Below, piece after piece: positions 33,230 to 42,241 of a stretch of 59,897 nt of DNA. The notes beneath the pieces are model-generated. The model was given only the letters and a program-made list of their open reading frames with translations, did not search any database and was not told where the DNA came from. Origin of the DNA: Qipengyuania qiaonensis. GTDB taxonomy: Bacteria > Pseudomonadota > Alphaproteobacteria > Sphingomonadales > Sphingomonadaceae. Position 1 is the first letter of the stretch; each line of letters opens with the position of its first letter. The stretch covers positions 1 to 59,897 of the forward strand of contig NZ_JAIGNO010000014.1 in the NCBI RefSeq assembly GCF_019711515.1, given 5' to 3'. The position numbers were made by a program, and so were the translations under genes.

Positions 33230-35596
33230 ATGGGTGACAAACGCACCTCGAACTTTGTCGGCACTGTCCTAGGCCGCCAGCGCGCCCTCTTTGGCGGGCG
33301 CCTGTTCGAGCGCCTGCGCCACGTTCTTTGGGCGGGCCTCATCAGCCTTGCGATGTTCGCTGTTCTGCTGTTCGAGCCGGTCGATCAGTTCTTGTGGTTG
33401 ATTCAATCGCGGATTGCCGATCGCAGTCCTTCAGGAGATATTGTGTTCGTTGCCTCTGACGAGGCGTTGAACGATCCTGATATGCCTCAACGGCGCTACG
33501 ACGTTGCTGCCGCCCTCGACGAACTCGATCGTCGAGGAGTGGGCAAGGTTTTTCTCGACGTCACTTTCGCTCAGTCTGAGGACACCCGGGCTGATCAAAG
33601 GCTATCGCGGTCCATTGCCGATTTGGGACCGCGCATCACGCTGGTTGATCGGATTGTCGTCGCGTCCAACGGACGCAGCCTTGTTCGTGAAACTGAGCCC
33701 AGCATCGCTGGATCGGTCTTCCGGGTCGTTTCTGACCAGACCGACCGCAACTGGTTCGGCCTCGCTTGGGAACTCCAATATTCGTATGACGTTGCCGGCA
33801 AACTAACGCCTTCCCTCGGTGCCGCAATCGGGGGCATCCGGGGCGCAAACGGTCAAAAGTTCTCAGTCGACTACGGTTTTTCGCAAACGAGAATTCCAGT
33901 ACTTCCTATCGAGCATTTGTTTGAGAACAAATATCGACTGTCCGATGGACTGACGGATGTAACAGGGAAGACAGTCATCCTCGGTCACAGCAACCGGGTA
34001 ACTGGGACCCAGCAGCCGATACCGGGTAGAATGGACGCCCCAGCTAGTTTTGTTGACATTTACGCCGGCGAGACTCTGAAGTCGGGTCGAACGCAACACA
34101 TTCGAGGTCCAATCGTCTTGGCCTTCCATGCTTTGTTGCTCTCACTTGTGGTCGTCTTCGGTGGGGCCAGGCGCCGCCGCTGGCCGGCCTATTCCGGAAT
34201 TGTATTGTTGGCCCCCGCCGTGTTGTTCGCGGCGGCGAAATTAGGGGTCCGGCTCGATCTGTCATACGCATTGGGATTTCTCGGAATCTACGGCGCGATG
34301 CGCTCGCGCATGCGTTGGAAACGCCGGGTGGAAATGGTCAATTCCGAAACGGGTTTGCCCAAATTGCGCGCTCTCGAGGCAAGGTTATTGCGCGAAACGA
34401 TCAGCAATGGTCATGTCGTGATCGCAAAGATTCAGAATTACGAACGCGTTCTCAAAACGCTGCGCACGGAGGACAAGAGCAGCTATGTCCTCAAACTCGT
34501 GGATCGACTGCGTGCTGCCGATCCGAACCTGGTCGTCTACAGCGATGGCCATCACCTCGGCTGGTATGTCGCCAGTGATGACACGGATGACGTTACCGAC
34601 CATCTTGAAGGGTTGCGAGCGATATTTGCGGCGCCAGTTGAGGTTGGGGGCTTCTCCGTCGATGTCGGGATCACGTTCGGCATCGCCTCCATCGACGGAG
34701 ATCCGGCTGCGCGCTTGGCCGCGGCGGTTGCGGCAGCTGAAGAAACGTCGGAAGCTCACAACCCGATCGCTATCGCCGAAACCGGATCGCAAAGCGATTT
34801 GCTCTGGGACATTTCGCTTCGCGCGCGCATCGACGAAGCCATGGAAGTGGGTGAAATTTACTGCGTTTATCAACCCAAGATCGATCTTGGATCGAAGACC
34901 ACCGTTGGAGTCGAAGCATTGGTGCGCTGGCATGACCCTGCGCGCGGCTTCATCTCACCCATGCATTTTATACAGCAATGTGAAAAAGCTGGGCGCATGG
35001 AGCATCTCACGCGATACGTCCTGCAAAGCGCGTGTTCCGCGGGACAGCTACTGCACTTCCGTGGCCAGAACCTCACCATGTCCGTTAACATCTCCGCGAC
35101 ACTCCTCGGAGATATGCGAATTGCGGGCATAGTACGAAACGCTCTTCAGGCTACACGTTTCGACCCTCAGTTTCTTGTCTTGGAAATCACTGAGACGTCG
35201 CGGATTTCCGACCATTCGGTAGCATCAAGCATTCTTGAAGAGCTAAAATCGACCGGAGTTAAGATCTCCATGGACGACTTCGGCGTTGGCTCCGCCAGCT
35301 ACGAAGCCTTTTATGAATTGCCGTTCGACGAGATCAAGATCGACCGGCTGTTCGTTTCGAACATGGCCAAGGACCCAAAGGCTCGCGCGATCGTCGCGAG
35401 CATCGCTGCGATGGGACGTGAAGCGCGAATCACGGTGGTTGCAGAGGGGCTGGAGAACCCTCAGGACATTGGTTTACTTGAGGCAATCGGTTGCCAGCAG
35501 GTTCAGGGCTTCGCTTTTTCTCGGCCAGTATCACTATCTAACCTTTTGGAATCAAAAGACATCGATGGAATGAGGGCCGCCGCAAACATGGTTTAG
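33230..35596 (+). CDS. CHASE2 sensor protein with degenerate GGDEF and intact EAL domain
   Basis: A 788-residue membrane-bound sensor. A first helix (about 31-46) precedes an extracellular CHASE2 domain (about 50-285), ended by two or three helices (about 295-360). A GGDEF-like domain follows, but its signature is replaced by S-D-G-H-H-L, so it should not make cyclic di-GMP. The EAL domain starts near residue 545; E562-A-L, the N-I-S-A metal Asn, E-I-T-E-T, D-D-F-G-V-G, I-K-I-D and E-G-L-E are all intact, which supports phosphodiesterase activity on cyclic di-GMP. It stands alone after 236 bases of gene-free DNA. The external signal is unknown. Confidence 0.9.
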   Translation: MGDKRTSNFVGTVLGRQRALFGGRLFERLRHVLWAGLISLAMFAVLLFEPVDQFLWLIQSRIADRSPSGDIVFVASDEALNDPDMPQRRYDVAAALDELDRRGVGKVFLDVTFAQSEDTRADQRLSRSIADLGPRITLVDRIVVASNGRSLVRETEPSIAGSVFRVVSDQTDRNWFGLAWELQYSYDVAGKLTPSLGAAIGGIRGANGQKFSVDYGFSQTRIPVLPIEHLFENKYRLSDGLTDVTGKTVILGHSNRVTGTQQPIPGRMDAPASFVDIYAGETLKSGRTQHIRGPIVLAFHALLLSLVVVFGGARRRRWPAYSGIVLLAPAVLFAAAKLGVRLDLSYALGFLGIYGAMRSRMRWKRRVEMVNSETGLPKLRALEARLLRETISNGHVVIAKIQNYERVLKTLRTEDKSSYVLKLVDRLRAADPNLVVYSDGHHLGWYVASDDTDDVTDHLEGLRAIFAAPVEVGGFSVDVGITFGIASIDGDPAARLAAAVAAAEETSEAHNPIAIAETGSQSDLLWDISLRARIDEAMEVGEIYCVYQPKIDLGSKTTVGVEALVRWHDPARGFISPMHFIQQCEKAGRMEHLTRYVLQSACSAGQLLHFRGQNLTMSVNISATLLGDMRIAGIVRNALQATRFDPQFLVLEITETSRISDHSVASSILEELKSTGVKISMDDFGVGSASYEAFYELPFDEIKIDRLFVSNMAKDPKARAIVASIAAMGREARITVVAEGLENPQDIGLLEAIGCQQVQGFAFSRPVSLSNLLESKDIDGMRAAANMV

Positions 35597-35655
35597 ACTT
35601 TACAAAGAAGTATGGTTAATAGATTACAACTCCTGAACCAACAGGAGGTATGACC

Positions 35656-35694
35656 ATGTGGAGCATCTGGAAATGGCTGTTCAGTTCTGACTGA
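35656..35694 (+). CDS. Tiny Trp-rich peptide gene or leader peptide
   Basis: A 12-codon frame, MWSIWKWLFSSD, with Trp at positions 2, 5 and 7. A perfect AGGAGG (35643-35648) lies seven bases before the ATG; an ATG at 35650 is too close to it. A six-base-arm hairpin (TTCAGT/ACTGAA, 35680-35695) covers its last codons and stop, and a near-perfect terminator (35716-35741) follows 21 bases later. The arrangement resembles an attenuator leader or a short RNA with a peptide. The next gene is a transglutaminase-like protein with no evident link to tryptophan. Confidence 0.5.
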   Translation: MWSIWKWLFSSD

Positions 35695-35715
35695 AAGCAT
35701 GACTGAGAAGAATTC

Positions 35716-35741
35716 AAAGGGCCCCGAAAGGGGCCCTTTTT
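35716..35741 (+). terminator. Rho-independent terminator after the mini-gene
   Basis: AAAGGGCCCC and GGGGCCCTTT form a perfect 10-bp stem closed by a GAAA tetraloop, running into a T5 tract (35737-35741). It ends transcription of the EAL gene and of the tiny Trp-rich frame, just before the transglutaminase-like gene, whose start is 46 bases further on. Confidence 0.93.
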
Positions 35742-35787
35742 CGTTTATGGGCGAAACGAAGGCCTGGCTCTCGCGTTCGAAAACCGT

Positions 35788-36585
35788 ATGCCGATCCTCA
35801 TCGAAGCCCGTTTCGCATTCCACCTCCCCGTTCCGACCGATGTGCTTTTGCAGTTTGAAGCGGCCGAGATTCCAGAACAAAAAATCCTTGCGAACAGCAC
35901 GCGGCTCAGCACTAGCGAGCATTGCGCGCGCGTCCCTGCACAGGACGAGATTGGCGAACGCATCTGGATCCGCGCCGAGGGCAATTTCGAAGTTGCCTAC
36001 CGGGCAAAAGTCGAATTGACCCGCCAGCTCGAACCTCTTGAAAACTTTGCCGCCCTATCGCCACACAACATGCCCGGCGGAACGGTGGAGTACCTGTTCG
36101 ATAGCCGCTATTGCCCCGCCGATGCCTTCCAACCCTTCGTCGATGCGCGTTTTTCAAACTTGAGCGGCGGCGCACGCATCGCCGCGATCCGCGACTGGAT
36201 TTACGACAACTTCACGTATGTCCCCGGCAGTTCGACTACAGCGACTGGGGCTGCGGAAAGCTTCATTGTCCGCGAGGGCATCTGTCGCGACTATGCGCAT
36301 ATGCTTGTAACGCTCGCTCGGGCCAGCACGATACCGGCGCGCTACGTCGCCTGCTATGCGCCGGGTGTCGATCCACCGGATTTTCACGCCGTGGCCGAGG
36401 TCTTCCTGGCCGACCCTTACACACCGGATGGCGGCATCTGGCAGATCGTCGATGCGACCGGCATGGCCGACCCGGCCGATACGGTTAAGATCGGCGTCGG
36501 CCGCGACGCCGCCGATGTCAGCTTCCTGACCAGTTTCGGACCCAACGATTTCCGTTCGAGCTCGGTCCGCGTCACAAAAGAATAG
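35788..36585 (+). CDS. Transglutaminase-like family protein
   Basis: A 265-residue cytosolic protein of the bacterial transglutaminase-like superfamily. The catalytic Cys lies in R-E-G-I-C-R-D-Y-A-H (about residue 170), His in D-F-H-A-V-A-E-V-F and Asp in I-V-D-A-T-G, in the usual order. The N-terminal half (F-A-F-H-L-P-V-P-T-D-V-L-L-Q) is the beta-rich N-terminal domain of this subgroup. There is no signal peptide. These proteins act as amide hydrolases or proteases with unknown targets. It starts 46 bases after the terminator, so its promoter is within that short gap or upstream transcription reads through. Confidence 0.87.
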   Translation: MPILIEARFAFHLPVPTDVLLQFEAAEIPEQKILANSTRLSTSEHCARVPAQDEIGERIWIRAEGNFEVAYRAKVELTRQLEPLENFAALSPHNMPGGTVEYLFDSRYCPADAFQPFVDARFSNLSGGARIAAIRDWIYDNFTYVPGSSTTATGAAESFIVREGICRDYAHMLVTLARASTIPARYVACYAPGVDPPDFHAVAEVFLADPYTPDGGIWQIVDATGMADPADTVKIGVGRDAADVSFLTSFGPNDFRSSSVRVTKE

Positions 36586-36644
36586 GAATGCAGCCGGCTG
36601 GTGTGCATTCCTTCGCCCTGATAGGCGCAGCCAGCAGGAGAGAC

Positions 36645-36674
36645 ATGACAATGATTGCGTGGCCCGTCGCATGA
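36645..36674 (+). CDS. Possible nine-codon leader frame coupled to zwf
   Basis: ATG at 36645 has AGGAG (36636-36640) four bases upstream and encodes MTMIAWPVA. Its TGA (36672-36674) overlaps the proposed zwf start ATG (36671) in an ATGA. A second ATG at 36651 has an even better spacing of ten. The zwf gene has no ribosome site of its own, so ribosomes may arrive by finishing this frame. It could also be that the site serves the in-frame GTG at 36659 of zwf. Confidence 0.35.
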   Translation: MTMIAWPVA

Positions 36675-38113
36675 ACATCACCGCAGACCGCCTCTTGCTG
36701 TTCGGGGCGACCGGCGACCTTGCGCAGCGCATGCTGCTCCCCTCGCTATGCGCGCTCGACGCCGATGGCCTGCTCGAACCCGAGTTGAAGATCGTCGGCA
36801 CCGCCCGTTCGGGGATGTCTACGCAGGAATATCGGGACTTCGCTCGCGAGGCGCTGGAGAAGTACCTACCCGATCATCGCCGTGGTGGCGTGGCCGAATT
36901 CCTCAATCGGCTCAGCTACGTGCCTGTCGATGCGACGACGATCGACGGCTATGACCAACTGGCCCGTGAAGTAGGCGAGTACAATAAGGGGCTGGCCATA
37001 TTCCTGTCGACGGCACCCAGCCTGTTCGAACCCACCATCGATGGTTTGGTCCATGCCGGATTGACCAAGGGCAATGTGCGCATCGGTTTGGAAAAGCCTC
37101 TCGGCAACGATCTCGCATCGAGCAAGGAAATCAACGATGCCGTCGCGAAGGCGTTCAGCGAGGATCGTATCTTCCGTATCGATCATTATCTCGGCAAGGA
37201 GACGGTGCAGAACCTTCTGGCAATGCGTTTCGCCAATATTCTGCTCGAGCCGGTGTGGAATTCGAACTACATCGATCATGTTCAGATCACCGTGGCCGAA
37301 ACCGTCGGGCTGGAATCGCGTGTCGCCTATTACGACGATAGCGGCGCCCTGCGCGATATGGTCCAGAATCACATGCTGCAATTGCTCGCGCTCGTTGCGA
37401 TGGAACCTCCGACAAGTTTCGATTCCACCGCGGTACGCGACGAAAAGGTCAAGGTGTTGCGGGCTCTGCGCCCGGTCGGCGCCGACGAAACGGTTACCGG
37501 CCAGTATCGCGCCGGTGCCGTCAACGGCGGGGCGGTGCCCGGCTATGACGAGGAATTGGGCAAGGACAGCGATACGGAGACGTTCGTCGCTCTGAAGGCG
37601 CATGTCGACAACTGGCGCTGGAAAGGGGTTCCCTTCTACTTGCGAACCGGCAAGCGCCTGCCCGAACGCGTCACCGAAATCGTCATCCAGTTCCGCTGCA
37701 TTCCGCATTCGATCTTTGCCGGGCGCGGAGCGACGACCAGACCCAACCGCCTCCTCATCGGCATACAGCCGGAAGAAAACGTCCAGCTGTCGATGATGGC
37801 CAAGGTGCCGGGGCTCGACCGCGAAGGCATTCGCCTGCGCCAGATCCCACTCGACATTGCCATGCCCGATGCCTTTTCCGGCACGGTACGCCGTATCGCC
37901 TACGAACGCCTGCTGCTGGACCTGATCGAAGGCGACCAGACATTGTTCGTTCGTCGCGACGAGGTGGAGGCGCAATGGGAATGGGTCGATGCGATCCGGA
38001 CTCTGTGGGAGGCGGAGGACATCAAGCCGAAAACCTACGGCGCGGGTAGTTGGGGGCCAAGCGCCGCCATCGCCCTCGCCGAACGCGACGGGGTAAGCTG
38101 GCATGACGAGTAA
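36671..38113 (+). CDS. zwf: Glucose-6-phosphate 1-dehydrogenase
   Basis: A 480-residue enzyme that oxidises glucose-6-phosphate to 6-phosphogluconolactone with NAD(P), the first step of the Entner-Doudoroff route. The dinucleotide-binding loop is G-A-T-G-D-L-A (about 12-18). The active-site segment R-I-D-H-Y-L-G-K-E (about 169-177) contains the catalytic His and the substrate Lys. The length fits the family. The start was put at ATG 36671, which overlaps a short upstream frame; the in-frame GTG at 36659 would add four residues. It is first in the operon zwf-edd-glk-eda and overlaps edd by 11 bases. Confidence 0.96.
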   Translation: MNITADRLLLFGATGDLAQRMLLPSLCALDADGLLEPELKIVGTARSGMSTQEYRDFAREALEKYLPDHRRGGVAEFLNRLSYVPVDATTIDGYDQLAREVGEYNKGLAIFLSTAPSLFEPTIDGLVHAGLTKGNVRIGLEKPLGNDLASSKEINDAVAKAFSEDRIFRIDHYLGKETVQNLLAMRFANILLEPVWNSNYIDHVQITVAETVGLESRVAYYDDSGALRDMVQNHMLQLLALVAMEPPTSFDSTAVRDEKVKVLRALRPVGADETVTGQYRAGAVNGGAVPGYDEELGKDSDTETFVALKAHVDNWRWKGVPFYLRTGKRLPERVTEIVIQFRCIPHSIFAGRGATTRPNRLLIGIQPEENVQLSMMAKVPGLDREGIRLRQIPLDIAMPDAFSGTVRRIAYERLLLDLIEGDQTLFVRRDEVEAQWEWVDAIRTLWEAEDIKPKTYGAGSWGPSAAIALAERDGVSWHDE

Positions 38114-39920
38114 ACCACTCAACGACACCGTCCACCGCGTCACGCGGCGGGTGATCGAGAATTCGCGTCAGAGCCGCGCGGATTATCTCAACCTGATGGA
38201 CCGCGAAGGCGAGCGGCAAGTCAATCGGGGTTCGCTGTCGTGTTCGAACCTTGCACACGCTTTTGCGGGAGCGGAGGAAGACCAGGAAGCGATCAGGGCG
38301 GCACAAGGGCCGAACATCGGCGTTGTAACCGCGTATAATGACATGTTGTCGGCCCATCAGCCCTATTATCGCTATCCGGAGCGGATGAAGATCTGGGCGC
38401 GCGAGGTCGGCGCAACGGTTCAGGTTGCGGGCGGCACACCGGCCATGTGCGATGGCGTGACACAGGGCGAAGCGGGCATGGAGCTCTCGCTGTTCAGCCG
38501 CGACACGATTGCGTTGTCGACCGCGATTGCGCTGAGCCATGCGATGTATGACGGTGTGGCGCTGCTGGGAATTTGCGACAAGATTGTGCCGGGCCTGCTG
38601 ATGGGCGCGCTGCGCTTCGGCCATCTGCCCGCGATCTTCGTGCCTTCGGGGCCGATGGGCACCGGTATTCCAAACAAGGAAAAGCAGCGCGTTCGCCAGC
38701 TCTATGCCGAAGGCAAGGCCTCGCGCGACGAACTGCTCGCGAGCGAGATGGGCAGCTACCATTCGCCGGGCACCTGTACGTTCTACGGTACTGCGAACTC
38801 GAACCAGATGATGATGGAGATGATGGGCCTTCATGTGCCTGGTGCGGCTTTCGTCCAGCCAGGTGCAAAGCTCAGGCAGGAACTTAGCCGCGCAGCCACA
38901 CACCGGCTCGCGGCGATAGGCAAAGCTGCGGAGGATTTCCGTCCCCTCGCTCGAGTTGTCGACGAGAAGGCCATCGTCAATGCCGCCATCGGCTTGCTCG
39001 CCACCGGTGGCTCTACCAACCATGCAATCCATATTCCCGCCATGGCGCGCGCTGCCGGGATCAAGTTCGACTGGAACGATCTTTCCGAACTTTCCAGCGC
39101 AATACCGCTGGTGGCCCGCGTCTATCCCAACGGCTCGGGTGACGTGAACCATTTCCATGAGGCCGGCGGCATGGGTTTTGTCATCGGCACACTTCTCGAC
39201 GAGGGGCTTGCCCATCCAGACATCCTGACGGTCTGGGATGGCGGCTTTGCAAGCTACAGCAAGGAGCCCGGGATGAATGGGGACACGCTGACATGGCGCG
39301 ATCCCGGGCCTTCCGGCGACCCCGAAATGCTTCGCTCGGCCACCGCCCCCTTCCAGCCAGACGGCGGCATGCGCCTCGTCGAGGGCAATCTGGGCCGCGC
39401 CTGCTTCAAGTCCTCCGCCGTCGAACGTGAGCGCTGGACGGTCGAGGCACCATGTCGCGTTTTCGAAACGCAGCGCGAGGTCAACGAAGCCTTCAAGAAG
39501 GGCGAACTCGACCGCGACGTCGTGGTGGTGGTTCGGTTCCAAGGCCCACGCGCCAACGGCATGCCGGAACTGCACAAACTCACCCCTGCTCTTGGTGTCT
39601 TGCAGGACCGCGGATACATGGTCGCACTGGTTACCGACGGGCGCATGTCCGGTGCGTCGGGCAAAGTTCCAGCGGCGATCCATTGCACTCCGGAGGCGCT
39701 GGGCGGCGGACCGCTTTCGAAGCTGCGTGATGGCGACGAAGTACGGGTGTGCGCGGCGACGGGGCAGCTTTCGACCGATGCGGACATCGATGCTCGCGAG
39801 CCAGCACCCGCACCTGCACCCGATCAGGGCATGGGCCGTGAACTCTTTGCCATGTTCCGTAATAATGCAGACAGCGCCGAACAGGGAGCGTCCTCTATGA
39901 TGGCGATCGCCGGGCTGTGA
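38103..39920 (+). CDS. edd: Phosphogluconate dehydratase
   Basis: A 605-residue IlvD/Edd-family dehydratase that converts 6-phosphogluconate to 2-keto-3-deoxy-6-phosphogluconate. Conserved stretches are [10 protein letters not shown] (80-89), [34 protein letters not shown] and [14 protein letters not shown]. The Cys residues in these blocks hold a [4Fe-4S] cluster. The length matches Edd and is longer than IlvD. It overlaps zwf by 11 bases and abuts glk. Together with eda it makes the pathway to pyruvate and glyceraldehyde-3-phosphate. Confidence 0.96.
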   Translation: MTSKPLNDTVHRVTRRVIENSRQSRADYLNLMDREGERQVNRGSLSCSNLAHAFAGAEEDQEAIRAAQGPNIGVVTAYNDMLSAHQPYYRYPERMKIWAREVGATVQVAGGTPAMCDGVTQGEAGMELSLFSRDTIALSTAIALSHAMYDGVALLGICDKIVPGLLMGALRFGHLPAIFVPSGPMGTGIPNKEKQRVRQLYAEGKASRDELLASEMGSYHSPGTCTFYGTANSNQMMMEMMGLHVPGAAFVQPGAKLRQELSRAATHRLAAIGKAAEDFRPLARVVDEKAIVNAAIGLLATGGSTNHAIHIPAMARAAGIKFDWNDLSELSSAIPLVARVYPNGSGDVNHFHEAGGMGFVIGTLLDEGLAHPDILTVWDGGFASYSKEPGMNGDTLTWRDPGPSGDPEMLRSATAPFQPDGGMRLVEGNLGRACFKSSAVERERWTVEAPCRVFETQREVNEAFKKGELDRDVVVVVRFQGPRANGMPELHKLTPALGVLQDRGYMVALVTDGRMSGASGKVPAAIHCTPEALGGGPLSKLRDGDEVRVCAATGQLSTDADIDAREPAPAPAPDQGMGRELFAMFRNNADSAEQGASSMMAIAGL

Positions 39921-39922
39921 GC

Positions 39923-40894
39923 ATGGAATTGGTCAGCGTCGATATCGGTGGTACCCACGCTCGATTTGCCATCGCATTCGTCGACGACGATGGCACGATA
40001 AGTCTGGGCGAACCGGAAACGCTCCACACCGAAGATCATGCCAGCTTCCAGACTGCGTGGGAAGACTTTCGCGATCGCATGGGCGGCACCCTTCCTCCCC
40101 GTGTGTCGATGGCCATCGCTGGTCCAGTCGGTGGCGACGTAATACGCTTCACCAACAATCCGTGGATCATCCGTCCGGCTATGGTTAGGGAAAAGCTGGG
40201 AGTCGAAGATTACTGCATCGTCAACGATTTCGAGGCCGTGGCCCACGCTGTGGCGCGCGTCGATGACGACCAGTTCATTCACCTAACGGGCCCGGATAAG
40301 CCGCTCGCTCCAACCGGACGCCTGAGTGTGCTCGGACCGGGAACAGGCCTGGGCGTTGCGCATCTCTACCGCGAACCTGACGGCACCTATCGCGTTTCAG
40401 CCACGGAGGGTGGACATATCGATTTCGCCCCGCTGGATCAGATCGACGATGCCATACTGGCACGTTTGCGCAAGCGCCACACCCGCGTCTCGATCGAACG
40501 TGTTGTGGCAGGCCCGGCCATCTCCGATATCTATCAAGCGCTTGCCTCTATGGAAGGCAAGCCGGTAGCCGAAGAAGACGACATCGCCATATGGAAACGC
40601 GGGCAGGATGGCAGCGACAGCCTGGCAGCGGCGGCGGTCGACCGCTTCTGTATGTCGCTCGGCAGCGTGGCTGGCGATATTGCGCTCGCTCAGGGCGGAT
40701 TTGGGGGTGTCGTGATTGCTGGCGGCCTCGGTTACCGCATCCGCGAGACCCTGCTCAAGTCCGGCTTCTCGGAGAGATTCAAGGCCAAGGGCCGATTTCA
40801 GGAACTGATGGCCTCGATCCCCGTAAAACTCATTACTCATCCCCAGCCCGGCCTGTTCGGCGCGGCTGCCGCATTCGTGAGGGAACACTCATGA
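39923..40894 (+). CDS. glk: Glucokinase
   Basis: A 323-residue Glk-type kinase that phosphorylates glucose with ATP to feed zwf. The phosphate-1 loop is [10 protein letters not shown] (about 6-15). The glucose-binding N-D-F-E-A (about 96-100), the L-G-P-G-T-G-L-G-V block and T-E-G-G-H-I-D-F with its His are present, and the C-terminal G-G-V-V-I-A-G-G-L binds adenosine. ATG 39923 is two bases past the edd stop; a GTG at 39917 overlapping that stop is an alternative. It overlaps eda by four bases (ATGA). Confidence 0.94.
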   Translation: MELVSVDIGGTHARFAIAFVDDDGTISLGEPETLHTEDHASFQTAWEDFRDRMGGTLPPRVSMAIAGPVGGDVIRFTNNPWIIRPAMVREKLGVEDYCIVNDFEAVAHAVARVDDDQFIHLTGPDKPLAPTGRLSVLGPGTGLGVAHLYREPDGTYRVSATEGGHIDFAPLDQIDDAILARLRKRHTRVSIERVVAGPAISDIYQALASMEGKPVAEEDDIAIWKRGQDGSDSLAAAAVDRFCMSLGSVAGDIALAQGGFGGVVIAGGLGYRIRETLLKSGFSERFKAKGRFQELMASIPVKLITHPQPGLFGAAAAFVREHS

Positions 40895-41502
40895 CTATTG
40901 CCGATATCATGCGGACCGCCCCCGTTATCCCAGTGATCGTGGTCGACGAACTGGAGCAGGCCGAACCGCTCGCGCGCGCTTTGGTCGCAGGCGGCCTGTC
41001 GGTTCTTGAAGTGACTCTGCGAACACCGGTCGCACTCGAAGCTATCCGCGCAATGAGCAAAGTCGACGGCGCCATCGTCGGGGCGGGCACGGTTACCAAT
41101 CAGCAGGATCTCGCTGATGCGATTGATGCTGGTAGCAAGTTTATCGTTTCGCCCGGCCTCACCGAGCCGCTCGGCAAAGCGGCCGTGGGCGAACGCATTC
41201 CCTTCCTACCCGGCATCGCCAACGCGGGTGACATCATGCGCGGACTCGATCTCGGGCTGACGCATTTCAAGTTCTTCCCGGCCATGGCTGCAGGCGGTCT
41301 GCCTGCCCTGAAGGCACTCGCAGCGCCCTTCGGACAGTGCCGGTTCTGTCCAACAGGGGGCATATCGATATCCAATGCGTCCGAGTGGCTGGCTTTCGAT
41401 TCGGTGCTATGCGTTGGGGGAAGCTGGGTGGCACCCCGCGGTCCAGTGGATGAGCAGAAGGTCGTCGAACTTGCGCGGGAAGCCGCTGCTCTGACAGGCT
41501 AA
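40891..41502 (+). CDS. eda: 2-dehydro-3-deoxy-6-phosphogluconate aldolase
   Basis: A 203-residue class I aldolase that splits KDPG to pyruvate and glyceraldehyde-3-phosphate. The catalytic Glu is in L-E-V-T-L-R-T, the G-A-G-T-V loop follows, and the Schiff-base Lys is in H-F-K-F-F-P-A (about residue 127). The phosphate-binding C-P-T-G-G-I region is present. Length fits the family. It is the last gene of the operon, with an ATGA overlap to glk, and is followed by about 80 bases to the next gene with no strong terminator visible. Confidence 0.95.
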   Translation: MTIADIMRTAPVIPVIVVDELEQAEPLARALVAGGLSVLEVTLRTPVALEAIRAMSKVDGAIVGAGTVTNQQDLADAIDAGSKFIVSPGLTEPLGKAAVGERIPFLPGIANAGDIMRGLDLGLTHFKFFPAMAAGGLPALKALAAPFGQCRFCPTGGISISNASEWLAFDSVLCVGGSWVAPRGPVDEQKVVELAREAAALTG

Positions 41503-41584
41503 GAACGCGAAGTATCGCCGTGTTCGCTTGCAGGACATCTAGCGATAGCTGGAAAATTCATCATTTCATGCGCATACTGCGCCG

Positions 41585-42241
41585 ATGAATGCGATTCTGA
41601 CATGGATTGGTGGGGCAACCGTGGTGGCGGCTCTCGTGTTGGCCGGTGTCGCCCTCGGCGATCGCGCGACCGCGGAGAACGAGCCGCCCGCGATACTTGC
41701 CGACCAACCCGAAGCGGTATCGCAACCCGTATCCGCCCATGGCGCAATTGCCGCAAAGGCGGCGGCCGATGCCAAGCGGCTCTATACAGTCCGTCGGATT
41801 CTGCCGATCGAAGGTCCGATCAAATACGGCGAATGGTACTGGGACGATGAAGGCGTGCCTGATGGCCCACTACTGGTAACAGTCGATCTGCACGCTCGTG
41901 TTATTTCGATCTTTCGCGGAGGCTACGAGATCGGGGCCGCTGCGGTAATGCTTGGCACGGACGAGCACCCGACCCCGACCGGCGTCTTTCCGATCCTGTG
42001 GAAGCAGCGCCACAATGTATCCGAAAAATACGGAAATGCGCCCATGCCTTGGAGCATGTTTTTGACCAATGATGGCGTGGCCATCCATGGAGGGAGCGAA
42101 GTCGAAAATGGCTACGCCAGTCATGGTTGCATCGGTGTGCCAGATGACATTGCCGAGCGACTTTTTGCGATTGCTAAAAAGGGCGACAGGGTCGTGATCA
42201 CAGAAGGCAAGCGGCTGAGCCACGGCGACAGCCTAATCTGA
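41585..42241 (+). CDS. L,D-transpeptidase (YkuD) family protein, membrane-anchored or exported
   Basis: A 218-residue protein with an uncleaved or cleaved N-terminal hydrophobic segment (about 8-26), so it acts in the periplasm. The YkuD catalytic block is present: H-G-G followed by S-H-G-C-I-G-V, with nucleophile Cys182. Earlier V-D-L-H-A-R-V-I-S-I-F-R-G-G and G-T-D-E-H-P-T-P-T-G-V-F-P-I are standard parts of the fold. Such enzymes make 3-3 cross-links in peptidoglycan or anchor proteins to it. It is convergent with tilS, overlapping it by nine bases at the 3' end. Confidence 0.9.
   Translation: MNAILTWIGGATVVAALVLAGVALGDRATAENEPPAILADQPEAVSQPVSAHGAIAAKAAADAKRLYTVRRILPIEGPIKYGEWYWDDEGVPDGPLLVTVDLHARVISIFRGGYEIGAAAVMLGTDEHPTPTGVFPILWKQRHNVSEKYGNAPMPWSMFLTNDGVAIHGGSEVENGYASHGCIGVPDDIAERLFAIAKKGDRVVITEGKRLSHGDSLI

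Noticed and set aside
36866..38143. Minus-strand frame of 425 codons opposite zwf
   Set aside because: Antisense shadow of zwf; composition is that of a complementary third-position frame.
38022..39683. Minus-strand frame of 553 codons opposite edd
   Set aside because: It is fully antisense to an intact and highly conserved edd gene and has no recognisable domain or ribosome site.
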